A DNA stretch of 15,710 nt from Promineifilum sp. (GCA_020634335.1 JACKBY010000037.1:1-15710), one strand, 5' to 3'. Shown: positions 5,673 to 13,629, numbered from the stretch's first letter. Notes: generated from the letters alone by a model not told the origin. Program-made: numbers and translations.

Positions 5673-7487
5673 CAATAGCATCGGTTGGCTGCTCAGAGTT
5701 TTCAGCCTTTCCCCACCCAGCAACCGGCCGATCTCCTCGACGAGCGCCGATGGCGTTGGTGGTGGGAGCGCGTAACTGGAGCTTCGCGCATAAAAGGTCG
5801 AGATCGACACAGCGTGATCATCATCCACCGGTAGAGCGGCCAGCTCGGCCGCCTTGTTGATCGCGTCGATAAAATCGCCGTGACTGTCGACCAGGCCCAG
5901 CGACCGGGCTTGCCGCCCCGTCCACACGCGCCCGCCGCCGATCTCATTAACCCGCTCCGTAGACAAGCCGCGCCCTCTGGCGACGACTTCCTTGAACTGG
6001 TCGTAGATCTCGTTGATCATGCGCCAGTAGATGGCCTTCTCGTTGGACGTCATCGGCCCCGAGTCGCGGTAGAGGCCGGCGTGTTGGCCGCGTTCTATGG
6101 TGACTCGGTTGGCCGATAGTTGATCGTAGAGACCGGCTGTATTAATCCTGGTCTGGATCACGCCGATCGAGCCGGTTAGCGTGGCCTGCTGGCTCATAAT
6201 GTGCCGGGCCGGGGCCGAGACGTAATAGCCCCCCGAGCCGGCCACGTTGCCCATGTAAACGACGACGGGGATTCGGGCGGCTACTCGTTCCAATTGCCGC
6301 TCGATCAGGTCCGAGGCCAGCGCAGAACCGCCGCCGGATTCCACGTGGAAGATGAGCGCCGCCATATGGGGCAGCTTTTCCACACGGCGCAATAAACCCA
6401 CCACCGTCTGTTCGCCGGCCGTTTGCCCGCCGATAAAGGGGATGGGCAGGTCAATTGGGGGCTTGCGGCTGGCGCCCATCGCGATCAATCCCTCCAGCGA
6501 GATTACGCCCACAAAACGCCGGCTGCGCCGGCGCGGTCGTTCGAGCAAAAGGCGACGAGCCTGAGGCCAGAGCTTGAGGATGACCTTCTCCTGTCCATTG
6601 TCATCGCCTGTACCCGGTGCACGCTCGGTCGGCAAATCGTGAGGTGAGTTGCCTCGACCAAGCCACTGGGGCAGTTCATCGTCATAGGCGACGCCATCCA
6701 CCAGGCCGGCTTCAAGAGCGGCCGCGGCCGTCAGCGGGCCTTCGTCGATGATCCGGCGCAGGGTGGCCTGATCCAGCCCCCGGTCGGCGGCCATGTCGGC
6801 CGTCAGCATGTCAAACTGGTCGTCCAGCAACCAGTCCAGTTGCTCGCGCTGTTCGGGCGACATATGGTCGCGACCGAATTGATCCATCGCCGTTTTATAG
6901 GGCGATATTTGAACAACCTCGGCTTCTATGCCCACCCTGGCCAGGCTATCCTTGAGGAATGTCAGCTCGGTGAAAAGACCCAGCACCTCAAAATGGCTAC
7001 TTGGCGGAATGACGATCCGATCGGCGGCGGACGCGGCATAGTAGTGGGCCAGATCGACGAATGGCGTGTAGACGACGACTTCCTTGCCGGCGGCCCTAAG
7101 CCGGGTGACGCTTGCCCGAAAGTTCTGGAGGGTGGCCAGCCCGGCCTCGAAGCCGCGGAAAATGAGAATGACGCCACGTACGTTGCCGGCGTCGGCCACG
7201 GCCTGGAAACGAGCGTTCAACGCTTGCAGACTGAGCGGGTCGGGTGGCAGCGGGAGGCGGCGCTCGATGAAGTTCCGTGGCGGGCCGCTGCGCTCCGGCA
7301 ATGATCCGCCCACGGGGATCACTACGTAGTCGAGGTGTGTTTTCCGCATTCGCCGCCAGCCGTTGCGCAGGTTGATCCCGACCGCCGACCAGCCGTCGGC
7401 CAACGCGCGGCCGAGCGGGGGGATAACCCGTCGATACGATTTATCCGGGCCGCTTTGGCGAGCCGGGTCGTCCGTTAATTCACTCAT
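5646..7487 (-). CDS. sppA: Signal peptide peptidase SppA-like S49 protease, two tandem S49 domains
   Basis: A 613 aa protein of the long (67K-type) SppA form. The N-terminal S49 repeat (about 55-275) supplies the general base Lys198 in SPYKTAMDQF; its own serine site is degenerate (YYAASAADRI). The C-terminal repeat (about 325-545) supplies the nucleophile Ser418 in NVAGSGGYY, with the upstream ESGGGSA loop (383-389). The Lys-Ser spacing of 220 matches the pattern of the E. coli enzyme, which uses K209 and S409 across the two repeats to degrade signal peptides in the membrane. Unlike that enzyme, no N-terminal membrane helix or signal sequence is visible, so it may be cytosolic or membrane-peripheral. 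AGGA lies seven bases before the ATG. It converges with and overlaps the GNAT gene and diverges from thiN. Confidence 0.92.
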   Translation of the reverse strand: MSELTDDPARQSGPDKSYRRVIPPLGRALADGWSAVGINLRNGWRRMRKTHLDYVVIPVGGSLPERSGPPRNFIERRLPLPPDPLSLQALNARFQAVADAGNVRGVILIFRGFEAGLATLQNFRASVTRLRAAGKEVVVYTPFVDLAHYYAASAADRIVIPPSSHFEVLGLFTELTFLKDSLARVGIEAEVVQISPYKTAMDQFGRDHMSPEQREQLDWLLDDQFDMLTADMAADRGLDQATLRRIIDEGPLTAAAALEAGLVDGVAYDDELPQWLGRGNSPHDLPTERAPGTGDDNGQEKVILKLWPQARRLLLERPRRRSRRFVGVISLEGLIAMGASRKPPIDLPIPFIGGQTAGEQTVVGLLRRVEKLPHMAALIFHVESGGGSALASDLIERQLERVAARIPVVVYMGNVAGSGGYYVSAPARHIMSQQATLTGSIGVIQTRINTAGLYDQLSANRVTIERGQHAGLYRDSGPMTSNEKAIYWRMINEIYDQFKEVVARGRGLSTERVNEIGGGRVWTGRQARSLGLVDSHGDFIDAINKAAELAALPVDDDHAVSISTFYARSSSYALPPPTPSALVEEIGRLLGGERLKTLSSQPMLLLPYNLRFW

Positions 7488-7517
7488 ACCAATTTCCTGT
7501 CCACTGCAAATGATATG

Positions 7518-7547
7518 AGTTTAGTCCGATGGCCGGCGCGGGGTCAA
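7518..7547 (-). promoter_or_regulatory. Promoter of sppA
   Basis: On the minus strand, TTGACC (7542-7547) and TAAACT (7518-7523) are separated by 18 bp. The predicted start is near 7511, giving a leader of about 24 nt that contains the AGGA ribosome site (7495-7498). The remaining bases up to 7664 must hold the thiN promoter, but I see no convincing box pair there. Confidence 0.5.
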
Positions 7548-7664
7548 GTAATCACTTCGACCGCGAAAGAGGCAGGCCTGTGGCGTGGGATACCGGGAAC
7601 CGTTAACATATCCGCCAGCATACCACGGGCCACCTATACGCCCTTATTTCGGAGAAGTCGCGCT

Positions 7665-8336
7665 ATGGTTTCCAAAAGGGATTTTATTCTCGTTTTTGCC
7701 AATGGGATCATCGAAGAATTGTCCTGGGTCGAACCGTACCTAGCCCAGGCCAGGCACGTGGTGGCCGCCGACGGCGGAATTCGCCATCCCCTGGCGCTGG
7801 GCCATCTGCCCGACGTGCTGATTGGCGACCTGGATTCGCTGCCGGAGGGCGTAACCGATGCCCTGGTGAATTGGGACATCGAGGTCGTCCGTTACTCGCC
7901 GGCCAAGGATGAAACGGACCTGGAACTGGCGCTCCTGTATGCCGCGCGACGCTTCCCGAACGATGACTTGTTTGTCCTGGGCGGGTTCGGCGGCCGGATG
8001 GATCACACACTGGCGAACATCCTTCTCCTGGCTCACCCGTTGCTGAATGGGCACCGGGTCTATCTGGTGGAGGAGAGACAAAGAGCCTGGCTAATCGTGG
8101 ACGAAACCATCATCTCCGGCCATCCCGGCGATACGGTGTCGCTTATCCCGCTGGGTGGCGACGTGAATGTGAGCGAGACGACAGGGTTGCGCTGGCCGCT
8201 CATTGATGAGGTGCTGGCCTTTGGCCCGGCGCGCGGGATCAGCAATGAGATGACGGGGGAACGCGCGACGGTTCGGCTGGCCGGCGGCCGGCTGCTGTGT
8301 GTGCACACCACGGGCGGCCGATTGGCTGATGCGTGA
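7665..8336 (+). CDS. thiN: Thiamine pyrophosphokinase
   Basis: A 223 aa protein, normal length for the family. It transfers pyrophosphate from ATP to thiamine to make the cofactor thiamine diphosphate in the cytosol. The motifs are all present in order: AADGG (34-38), GDLDS (54-58), KDETDLELAL (81-90), GGRMDH (109-114) and, in the C-terminal thiamine-binding half, GISNE (191-195). The chosen ATG is preceded by GGAG ten bases upstream and begins right before the first beta strand (FILVFANG). The frame stays open upstream to 7515, but that extension overlaps the sppA promoter and resembles no TPK sequence. It diverges from sppA and has no thiamine-pathway neighbour here. Confidence 0.93.
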   Translation: MVSKRDFILVFANGIIEELSWVEPYLAQARHVVAADGGIRHPLALGHLPDVLIGDLDSLPEGVTDALVNWDIEVVRYSPAKDETDLELALLYAARRFPNDDLFVLGGFGGRMDHTLANILLLAHPLLNGHRVYLVEERQRAWLIVDETIISGHPGDTVSLIPLGGDVNVSETTGLRWPLIDEVLAFGPARGISNEMTGERATVRLAGGRLLCVHTTGGRLADA

Positions 8337-8386
8337 CGGGGTGATAATGGGCGGTCACAAAGTGGAAGGATTGGTTCCTTTGCTGC

Positions 8387-8392
8387 TATACT
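8387..8392 (+). promoter_or_regulatory. -10 box ahead of the riboswitch-controlled transporter
   Basis: TATACT is a good -10 box, predicting a start near 8399 and an 80 nt leader. That leader would begin with a small hairpin (GCCGG 8400-8404 with CCGGC 8416-8420), followed by the riboswitch. No matching -35 hexamer is seen at 16-18 bp, so an activator or extended contacts may be needed. Confidence 0.4.
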
Positions 8393-8433
8393 TGCCCGCG
8401 CCGGTGGCAGACTACCCGGCTTAAGAAAACTGC

Positions 8434-8469
8434 GGCGGTCGATGCACCCGCCTCAACAAAACAAAGGAG
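8434..8469 (+). promoter_or_regulatory. PreQ1-I riboswitch
   Basis: Stem P1 is GGCGG (8434-8438) with CCGCC (8448-8452). The nine-base loop TCGATGCAC is followed by the tail TCAACAAAACAAAGGAG. From memory, the tail is nearly the same as that of the structurally known Thermoanaerobacter tengcongensis preQ1 riboswitch (UUAACAAAACAAGG), and the loop starts with the same UCG. The ligand-contacting positions of that aptamer (U6, C15, A29) correspond to T8439, C8447 and A8461. Pseudoknot P2 can form by G8444-C8462, T8443-A8463 and C8440-G8466, burying part of the AAAGGAG ribosome site of the downstream gene. This predicts translational repression when preQ1 is abundant. The downstream gene is a queuosine-precursor transporter, exactly the expected target. 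Confidence 0.82.
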
Positions 8470-8478
8470 ATCACTCGT

Positions 8479-9183
8479 ATGACCCAAGCAGAAACACCGG
8501 CCGTTGCCCCACGGGCAACGGCCTCTACTTTTAACCGGATGGCGATTGTCGCCGTTGCCTCGTATGCCGGCGCGCAGATGTTGTCGGATATTGCCAGCCT
8601 GAAAATCGGCCTGGTCGGCGGATTTGCCGTCGACATGGGCACGTTCATCTATCCCATTACCTTCACCCTGCGCGACGTCGTTCATAAGCTATTGGGCAAA
8701 CGGAACGCCCAGACGCTGATCATCATGGCCGCGGTTATCAACCTGGCGATGGCCGCCTATCTGGCCTGGTCGGCCAGCGTGCCCAGCGACCCTTCGTGGG
8801 GGCTGGGCGAGTCATTTAGCGCCGTACTGGGGCCGGTCTGGCGCATCGTCATCGCCTCCATCCTGGCCGAAATCGTCAGCGAGTTGGCCGATACCGAGGT
8901 GTATCACTGGTTTGTGACCAAGGTGACGACGCGCTATCAATGGGCGCGCGTCCTGGCCAGCAACAGCGTGAGCATTCCCATCGACAATTTCATTTTTGCC
9001 GTCGGCGCCTTCGGCCCGCTGCCGGGTCTGGAGAACAGCCCCCTCAGTTTGCCGTGGGCCGTCGTGTGGCAGATTTTCGTGTTCAATCTGGTCGTGAAAT
9101 TCGTGGTGACCCTGGTTAGCCTGCCGCTCATTTATACGACGCGCGACCCTGACTGGAGCCAGCGAGCCGAGAGCGACCGCTAA
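8479..9183 (+). CDS. yhhQ: Queuosine-precursor transporter, YhhQ/VUT family (DUF165)
   Basis: A 234 aa integral membrane protein with about six hydrophobic segments (about 20-50, 53-68, 78-98, 120-140, 160-182, 192-220). Family signatures are visible: DMGTFIYPITFTLRDVV (52-68), the SELADTEVYHW segment (134-144) and SNSVSIPIDNFIF (161-173). YhhQ proteins import preQ0/preQ1 so that cells lacking full synthesis can still make queuosine in tRNA. AAAGGAG lies nine bases before the ATG and is part of the preQ1 riboswitch pseudoknot. Its stop codon overlaps that of the convergent rlmN by 4 bp. No tgt, queA or other queuosine gene is inside the window. The riboswitch strongly supports the substrate call. 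Confidence 0.9.
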   Translation: MTQAETPAVAPRATASTFNRMAIVAVASYAGAQMLSDIASLKIGLVGGFAVDMGTFIYPITFTLRDVVHKLLGKRNAQTLIIMAAVINLAMAAYLAWSASVPSDPSWGLGESFSAVLGPVWRIVIASILAEIVSELADTEVYHWFVTKVTTRYQWARVLASNSVSIPIDNFIFAVGAFGPLPGLENSPLSLPWAVVWQIFVFNLVVKFVVTLVSLPLIYTTRDPDWSQRAESDR

Positions 9184-10232
9184 GGCTGCAACGTAGCCAG
9201 CTGGCCGCAGCCGGCGGCCACGTCGATGCCGCGCCGTTGGCGCACGGTGCTGGGCAGGCCATAGCCGGCCAGGATCGCCTGAAAGGCTTTGGCCGCCGGC
9301 GGTTCAGCCGGACGCCCGTCGAAGCCCGTGGTGGGGTTGAGCGGGATGAGGTTGACGTGGGCATCCAAGCCGTGCAGCAGGCGGCCGAGGGCGTGGGCCT
9401 GCTCGGGGCCGTCGTTGCTGCCGTCGATGAGCGCCCATTCGAAGAAGATGCGCCGTCCCAGCGTCTCGGTGTAGTCGCGACAGGCGGCGATTAGTTGTTC
9501 CAGCGGCCAGCGACTGGCGGGCGGCACGAGCCGCGAGCGTTCCTCGTTGGTCGCCCCATGCAGGCTGACGGCCAAGCGCATCGGCCGCCGCTCCTGTGTC
9601 AGTCGCCGGATGCCGGGCACGACGCCGACCGTGCTCAGCGTGATGAAGCGCGGGGCAATAGCCAGCCCGCGCTGATCCATCACCGTTTCCAGGGCGGCCA
9701 TCGTGGCCTCGTAGTTGTGCAGCGGTTCGCCCATCCCCATCAGAACGATGTTTCGCAGGGACTGGCCGCTTCGGCGCAACTCACGGGCCACGTGCACGAC
9801 CTGAGCCACGATTTCTCCGGCGGTCAGGTGGCGGCGAAATCCCATCTGTCCGGTAGCGCAAAAGATACAGCCCATTGCACAACCAACTTGCGTGCTGATG
9901 CAGGCTGTGGCCCGGCCGCGAAAGTACATGAGCACGGTCTCGATGGCTTGCCCGTCGGCCAGTTCGAGCAAAAATTTGCGCGTGTGCCCGTCGGCGCTAT
10001 CGATGACGCTTCGCATAGCCAAGTTGGTTATCAGCGTCGAAGTTGCCAGCCGGCCCTGCAAATCGGGGCGCAGAGAGGCAATGCTTTCCGGGTCAACCGC
10101 TAGATCGCGATAAAGTCCGGACCAGACCAGCCCGGCATGGTAGTCGCTGTGGCCCCAGGCCGCCAGCAGTTGGCCCAGGCGTGGCCGGCTGAGGTCATAG
10201 AGGTTGATGGGTTGGGCGATCACGTTCGACAT
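9180..10232 (-). CDS. rlmN: 23S rRNA (adenine-2503-C2)-/tRNA (adenine-37-C2)-methyltransferase RlmN
   Basis: A 350 aa radical-SAM methyltransferase that methylates C2 of A2503 in 23S rRNA and A37 in some tRNAs. The [4Fe-4S]-binding motif is CAMGCIFC (C118, C122, C125). The two cysteines that form the methyl-protein intermediate are present as C111 (TACIST) and C342 (GCGQL near the C-terminus). GMGEPLHN and VSLHGATNEERSRLVP also match the family. I chose the ATG at 10232 rather than 10268: the longer form would start upstream of the TACAAT promoter box, and the 350 aa form begins like other RlmN proteins. There is no ribosome site, consistent with a leaderless mRNA. It is divergent from xth. 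Confidence 0.95.
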   Translation of the reverse strand: MSNVIAQPINLYDLSRPRLGQLLAAWGHSDYHAGLVWSGLYRDLAVDPESIASLRPDLQGRLATSTLITNLAMRSVIDSADGHTRKFLLELADGQAIETVLMYFRGRATACISTQVGCAMGCIFCATGQMGFRRHLTAGEIVAQVVHVARELRRSGQSLRNIVLMGMGEPLHNYEATMAALETVMDQRGLAIAPRFITLSTVGVVPGIRRLTQERRPMRLAVSLHGATNEERSRLVPPASRWPLEQLIAACRDYTETLGRRIFFEWALIDGSNDGPEQAHALGRLLHGLDAHVNLIPLNPTTGFDGRPAEPPAAKAFQAILAGYGLPSTVRQRRGIDVAAGCGQLATLQP

Positions 10233-10239
10233 CGCCAAG

Positions 10240-10268
10240 ATTGTAGCCCGATGGCTCAACTCCATCAA
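10240..10268 (-). promoter_or_regulatory. Leaderless promoter of rlmN
   Basis: On the minus strand, TTGATG (10263-10268), a 17 bp spacer and TACAAT (10240-10245). The ATG follows seven bases after the TACAAT box, so transcription should begin at or within a base or two of the start codon. Confidence 0.6.
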
Positions 10269-10284
10269 CGGCGCTCATTCGCGC

Positions 10285-10315
10285 TTGTTTCCGCCATCGT
10301 CGTTCGTGTTACAAT
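10285..10315 (+). promoter_or_regulatory. Leaderless promoter of xth
   Basis: TTGTTT (10285-10290), a 19 bp spacer and TACAAT (10310-10315), then seven bases to the ATG at 10323. This is the same -10 box and spacing as the divergent rlmN promoter. No Shine-Dalgarno is present. Confidence 0.55.
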
Positions 10316-10322
10316 CCGCCCC

Positions 10323-11111
10323 ATGCTTCGTCTGTATAGTTGGAACGTCAATGGCTTGCGTGCCGTGCACCGCAAGGGCATCTTTCTGGAGTGGTTGCAA
10401 CGTGTTCAGCCGGACATCCTCGGCCTGCAAGAGACGAAATGCCGTCCTGATCAACTGGGCGAGGAACTCCTTCGCCCGGCCGGGTATCATACCTACTGGG
10501 CAACGGCCGAGCGCGGCGGCTACAGTGGGGTCGCCCTCTATAGCAAGCAAGAGCCGCTTTCTGTGCGCGCCGGCCTGGGGATCGATGAGTATGACCGCGA
10601 GGGGCGCACCCTCGTGGCCGACTATGGGTCTTTCGTTTTCATCACCGCTTACTTCCCCAACGGCAGCCGCGATCACGTTCGGTTGCCGTTCAAGATGCGT
10701 TACAAGGGCGATTTTCTGGCTTACGTGGAAGCCTTGCGCGGCATGGGCCGGCCGATCATCTTTTGCGGCGATATCAACACGTCCCACCGCGAGATCGATC
10801 TGGCGCGGCCGCGCCAAAATCGCAACACAACCGGCTTCCTGCCCATCGAACGAGCATGGCTCGACGAGGTGGTGGAGCGCGGCTATCTCGATACCTTTCG
10901 GACGCGCAATCCGGAACTGGCCGGGGCGTATACGTGGTGGTCGCAAGTTACTTTCTCGCGCGAGAAGAACGTCGGCTGGCGGCTAGACTATTTCTTTGTA
11001 TCGCCGGACTTGTGGCCGCGAGTCGTCGAGGTCGGTATTCACCCCGATGTGCTGGGGTCCGATCATTGCCCGGTTAGTCTAACGCTCGACGCGAATGGAG
11101 ATGGCGGCTGA
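10323..11111 (+). CDS. xth: Exodeoxyribonuclease III / AP endonuclease (ExoIII/ExoA family)
   Basis: A 262 aa base-excision-repair nuclease that incises DNA 5' of abasic sites and has 3'-5' exonuclease and 3'-repair activity. All active-site motifs are present: WNVNGLRA with N8, LQETK with metal-binding E37, YFPNG with Y110, GDINTSHREIDL with D150 and N152, and GSDHCP with D247 and H248. GWRLDYFFVS (218-227) is the conserved strand before the last motif. The frame is open upstream to 10137, but that would run through the rlmN gene and the promoter; the ATG at 10323 begins exactly at the first family strand (LRLYSWNVNG). The 3' end overlaps the next gene by 17 bp, suggesting an operon. Confidence 0.95.
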   Translation: MLRLYSWNVNGLRAVHRKGIFLEWLQRVQPDILGLQETKCRPDQLGEELLRPAGYHTYWATAERGGYSGVALYSKQEPLSVRAGLGIDEYDREGRTLVADYGSFVFITAYFPNGSRDHVRLPFKMRYKGDFLAYVEALRGMGRPIIFCGDINTSHREIDLARPRQNRNTTGFLPIERAWLDEVVERGYLDTFRTRNPELAGAYTWWSQVTFSREKNVGWRLDYFFVSPDLWPRVVEVGIHPDVLGSDHCPVSLTLDANGDGG

Positions 11112-13059
11112 ATTGGGCAGGAGAGCGGGGAACCCTGTGGATCGACGGGAAGCTGTCATCCTGATATTCATTCTGCTCGTGGCTGCCGTTCCCCGGTTGG
11201 CCCGGCCCGATTTGACCGAGTTTAAAGCCGACGAAGCGCGATTGCTGACCCTGGCGTTGGACATGAGCGAGGGGCAGTTTGCCTGGCGCGGTATTAGTAG
11301 TTCGGTCGGTTTCCCCAACGCGCCCATGAGTGTGTGGCTCTATTCGCTGCCCCTGTTGGTGTGGCCGCACCCCTACGCGGCAACGCTGTTCACAGGGCTG
11401 CTCGGCGTGGCCGCCGTGGGCGGCACCTATTGGCTGGGGCGTCGCTACTGGGGGATCAGGGCGGCGGCCGCGGCGGGTTTGATGCTGGCTGTCAGTCCGT
11501 GGGCAATTGTCTTCGCACGCAAAATATGGGCCCAGAACCTGTTGCCGGTCTTCGTCGTGGGGTGGGCTATCGGCGCAACGCTGGCCTTTGTGGAGCGACG
11601 ACGGGCGTTCATCGTCCTGCATTTGCTCTGTCTGGCGGTGGCCGTCCAGATTCACCCGGCGGCTATCGCCCTCATACCGGCCACGCTCTTGTTCCTGCTG
11701 GTCTTTTACCGGCGGATCGATTGGCGGTATTTGTTCCTTGGGGCAGCGCTGTCCGCCCTGACGGCCGCGCCGTTTCTGTGGTATCTCTATCACCGTTGGC
11801 AAGCGGAGGGCGGACTGCCTCTTTCTTCGGGCCAATCATCCGGACCAGTTTCGCTGGATTCGTTAAGGCTGTCTCTTACACTGGTGACCGGTGAGGGTAT
11901 CCACGCTCTGGCCGGTGCTGAATACAGTGGCCTGCCGGGCGAGCGAGTCGTGCGGCTGATCTGGCTCGGTTTGATTCTGGCCGGGGTAGGGTGGGCTGTC
12001 TGGTTGAGCGTTCGGCACCGCGATGAACCAACCGGCCAAGCGGCCTTTATTGGCCTGATCTGGTTTCTGGCTCCGGCGTTGCTCTTTCTGTGGCTGTGGA
12101 CACCGATCTATATTCATTATTTCATCGTGGTGCTGCCGGCGTCTTGTCTGCTGGCCGGCGTATTTCTGGATCGCCTGTCGGCATTCGTTCGCCCCCCTCT
12201 GAGGTCAATGGTCTGGGCTGTTTGGATCGTCGCTGCCGGATTGCAGCTAGCGGCCTGGGCTGGTGTGATGACGGCGGTTGCCCGTAGCCCACTGGACGGT
12301 GGTTTTGGCATCCCCCTGGGTGATAAACTGGCGGCGGCCGACGGCGCACGTCATCTTTGGGAGCGTAGTGAGGCATCAGAGGTGTTGCTCGTGGGGAACG
12401 GCTCGAACCCCGAACAGCAGGACTTTCCGGCCGAATTCCGTGCTTTGCTCCATGGCGTGTCGCTGCGCTACGTCGATATCAATCGTGAGGCTTTGTTTCC
12501 GGCCGCGAAGGCAGTAATGCTGATGGATGTGGCCGCGGGCGACGATTCCACCTCGACGCGAGAGTTGTATGCGGCTCCCGCCGCGGCGTGGCAACCCTAT
12601 CCGGTCGCCGGCACAGTTCTGAATTACGCCGTTCGCGCCCTGCCGCCGGGCGCACAACCGCCGGCGGCCATTGCATTGCGCCCGCCGCCGCTCTTGGCCA
12701 ACTTCACCCGAATCACCGGCTACAATGAGCTTCGCCCGCATGTGGACGGAATGTTGTGGGACGTTTACTGGCTGACGGCCGACAATCCCGACCCAACCGA
12801 TTACCACATTTTCAACCATCTGATCAACGGTGATGGTTTGCGTGTGGCCCAGGCGGACGGCACGGCGTTTGCCGGCCGCCAATGGCGGCCGGGCGATGTG
12901 GTCATCAGCCGCTTCCTGCTGCCATCATCGGACGCAACGCGGGAGCCATTTAGCATGCTGGTGGGAATGTATCGGTTCCCATCTCTGGAGAATGTGCCCG
13001 TATTGGACGAGGCGGCAAACCCGACGGCCGACGCCGTAGTTATCCCCCTGAACGATTAA
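11095..13059 (+). CDS. GT39/ArnT-like (GT-C fold) membrane glycosyltransferase with C-terminal soluble domain
   Basis: A 654 aa protein. A first membrane helix (about 20-36) is followed by an external loop with the acidic pair D46-E47 in FKADEARLL, the position of the catalytic Asp in GT-C polyprenyl-phosphate-sugar transferases. About eight or nine more hydrophobic segments follow, up to residue 392. Residues about 400-654 are hydrophilic and mixed beta, presumably outside the membrane. Such proteins move sugars from lipid-linked donors to lipid or protein acceptors; the actual substrate is not readable here. The ATG at 11095 overlaps xth by 17 bp and has no clear ribosome site; a GTG at 11137 is an alternative that keeps the first helix. 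The gene ends 6 bp before the convergent folK stop. Confidence 0.75.
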   Translation: MEMAAELGRRAGNPVDRREAVILIFILLVAAVPRLARPDLTEFKADEARLLTLALDMSEGQFAWRGISSSVGFPNAPMSVWLYSLPLLVWPHPYAATLFTGLLGVAAVGGTYWLGRRYWGIRAAAAAGLMLAVSPWAIVFARKIWAQNLLPVFVVGWAIGATLAFVERRRAFIVLHLLCLAVAVQIHPAAIALIPATLLFLLVFYRRIDWRYLFLGAALSALTAAPFLWYLYHRWQAEGGLPLSSGQSSGPVSLDSLRLSLTLVTGEGIHALAGAEYSGLPGERVVRLIWLGLILAGVGWAVWLSVRHRDEPTGQAAFIGLIWFLAPALLFLWLWTPIYIHYFIVVLPASCLLAGVFLDRLSAFVRPPLRSMVWAVWIVAAGLQLAAWAGVMTAVARSPLDGGFGIPLGDKLAAADGARHLWERSEASEVLLVGNGSNPEQQDFPAEFRALLHGVSLRYVDINREALFPAAKAVMLMDVAAGDDSTSTRELYAAPAAAWQPYPVAGTVLNYAVRALPPGAQPPAAIALRPPPLLANFTRITGYNELRPHVDGMLWDVYWLTADNPDPTDYHIFNHLINGDGLRVAQADGTAFAGRQWRPGDVVISRFLLPSSDATREPFSMLVGMYRFPSLENVPVLDEAANPTADAVVIPLND

Positions 13060-13065
13060 TCGTCA

Positions 13066-13629
13066 TCAGTCGGACGCCTCATCAAGTATCCGCTGCAGAT
13101 CGATATCGGGGCGAGGCCGGATAGGTTCTTCGCCTCTGGCCGATGCTTCGGCCAACAATCTATCGGCAATCGAGCGCAGCGATTCGCCGCTTTCGGGATG
13201 GTTCAGCTCCGGCAGCAGCTCCGCCACCGGCACGGCCGAATGAGGATAGCGCAAAAGATCGGGATCGGGGATGTGGCGCGGACGGCCGTCGGCCGGGATA
13301 TATTGGCCGGCCATGTCATCGTACAGGACAATGTCGAGATCGATCGTGCGCGGCGCGTACTTATCGTCTGTGCGCCGGCGCCCCAGTCGCTGTTCTACCA
13401 TAGTCAGCAAGCCGTCTTTAAGCTCGGCGGGGGTCCAGTGGGTTTCCATCAGGACGACGGCATTGAAGTAGTTGGGTTGTTTGTGGGGGCCGGCGGCAGT
13501 AGTTTCGTAGACGGTGGATAGGCCGACGATGTTGGTCGCCTGGCCCAGCAGTCGCACGGCCGCCGGAAGGTTGTGCTCTCGGTCGATATTGGAGCCGAGA
13601 ATAACGGCGACACGGTGCTTGTTGCTCAT
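13066..13629 (-). CDS. folK: 6-hydroxymethyl-7,8-dihydropterin pyrophosphokinase (HPPK)
   Basis: A 187 aa enzyme that moves pyrophosphate from ATP to 6-hydroxymethyl-dihydropterin, the step before dihydropteroate synthase in folate synthesis. It opens with AVILGSNID (8-16), has YETTAAGPHKQPNYFNAVV (41-59), where family members read Y-x-T-x-P-x-G-x-x-x-Q-P-x-F-x-N, and the magnesium-binding APRTIDLDIVLY (92-103; D97 and D99). The C-terminal 30 residues are longer than in the short E. coli enzyme and hydrophilic. It starts 24 bp after folB and has no visible Shine-Dalgarno, so translation may depend on coupling to folB. No folP lies in the window. Confidence 0.93.
   Translation of the reverse strand: MSNKHRVAVILGSNIDREHNLPAAVRLLGQATNIVGLSTVYETTAAGPHKQPNYFNAVVLMETHWTPAELKDGLLTMVEQRLGRRRTDDKYAPRTIDLDIVLYDDMAGQYIPADGRPRHIPDPDLLRYPHSAVPVAELLPELNHPESGESLRSIADRLLAEASARGEEPIRPRPDIDLQRILDEASD

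Noticed and set aside
7515..7664. A 50-residue N-terminal extension of thiamine pyrophosphokinase
   Set aside because: It overlaps the sppA promoter and is basic, unordered sequence outside the family; a GGAG precedes the shorter start, which gives a normal family length.
8333..8358. GTGAC/GTCAC hairpin just after the thiN stop as a terminator
   Set aside because: The stem is only 5 bp with a 16 nt loop, and no T-run follows.
10275..10946. A 223-codon open frame on the minus strand, opposite xth
   Set aside because: xth carries every catalytic motif of its family in the plus-strand frame; the antisense frame resembles nothing and covers the divergent promoters.
13052..13063. A perfect 12 bp palindrome ACGATTAATCGT between the convergent glycosyltransferase and folK genes
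   Set aside because: It has no loop or T-run, spans the TAA stop codon, and can arise by chance; no role as terminator or binding site is supported.
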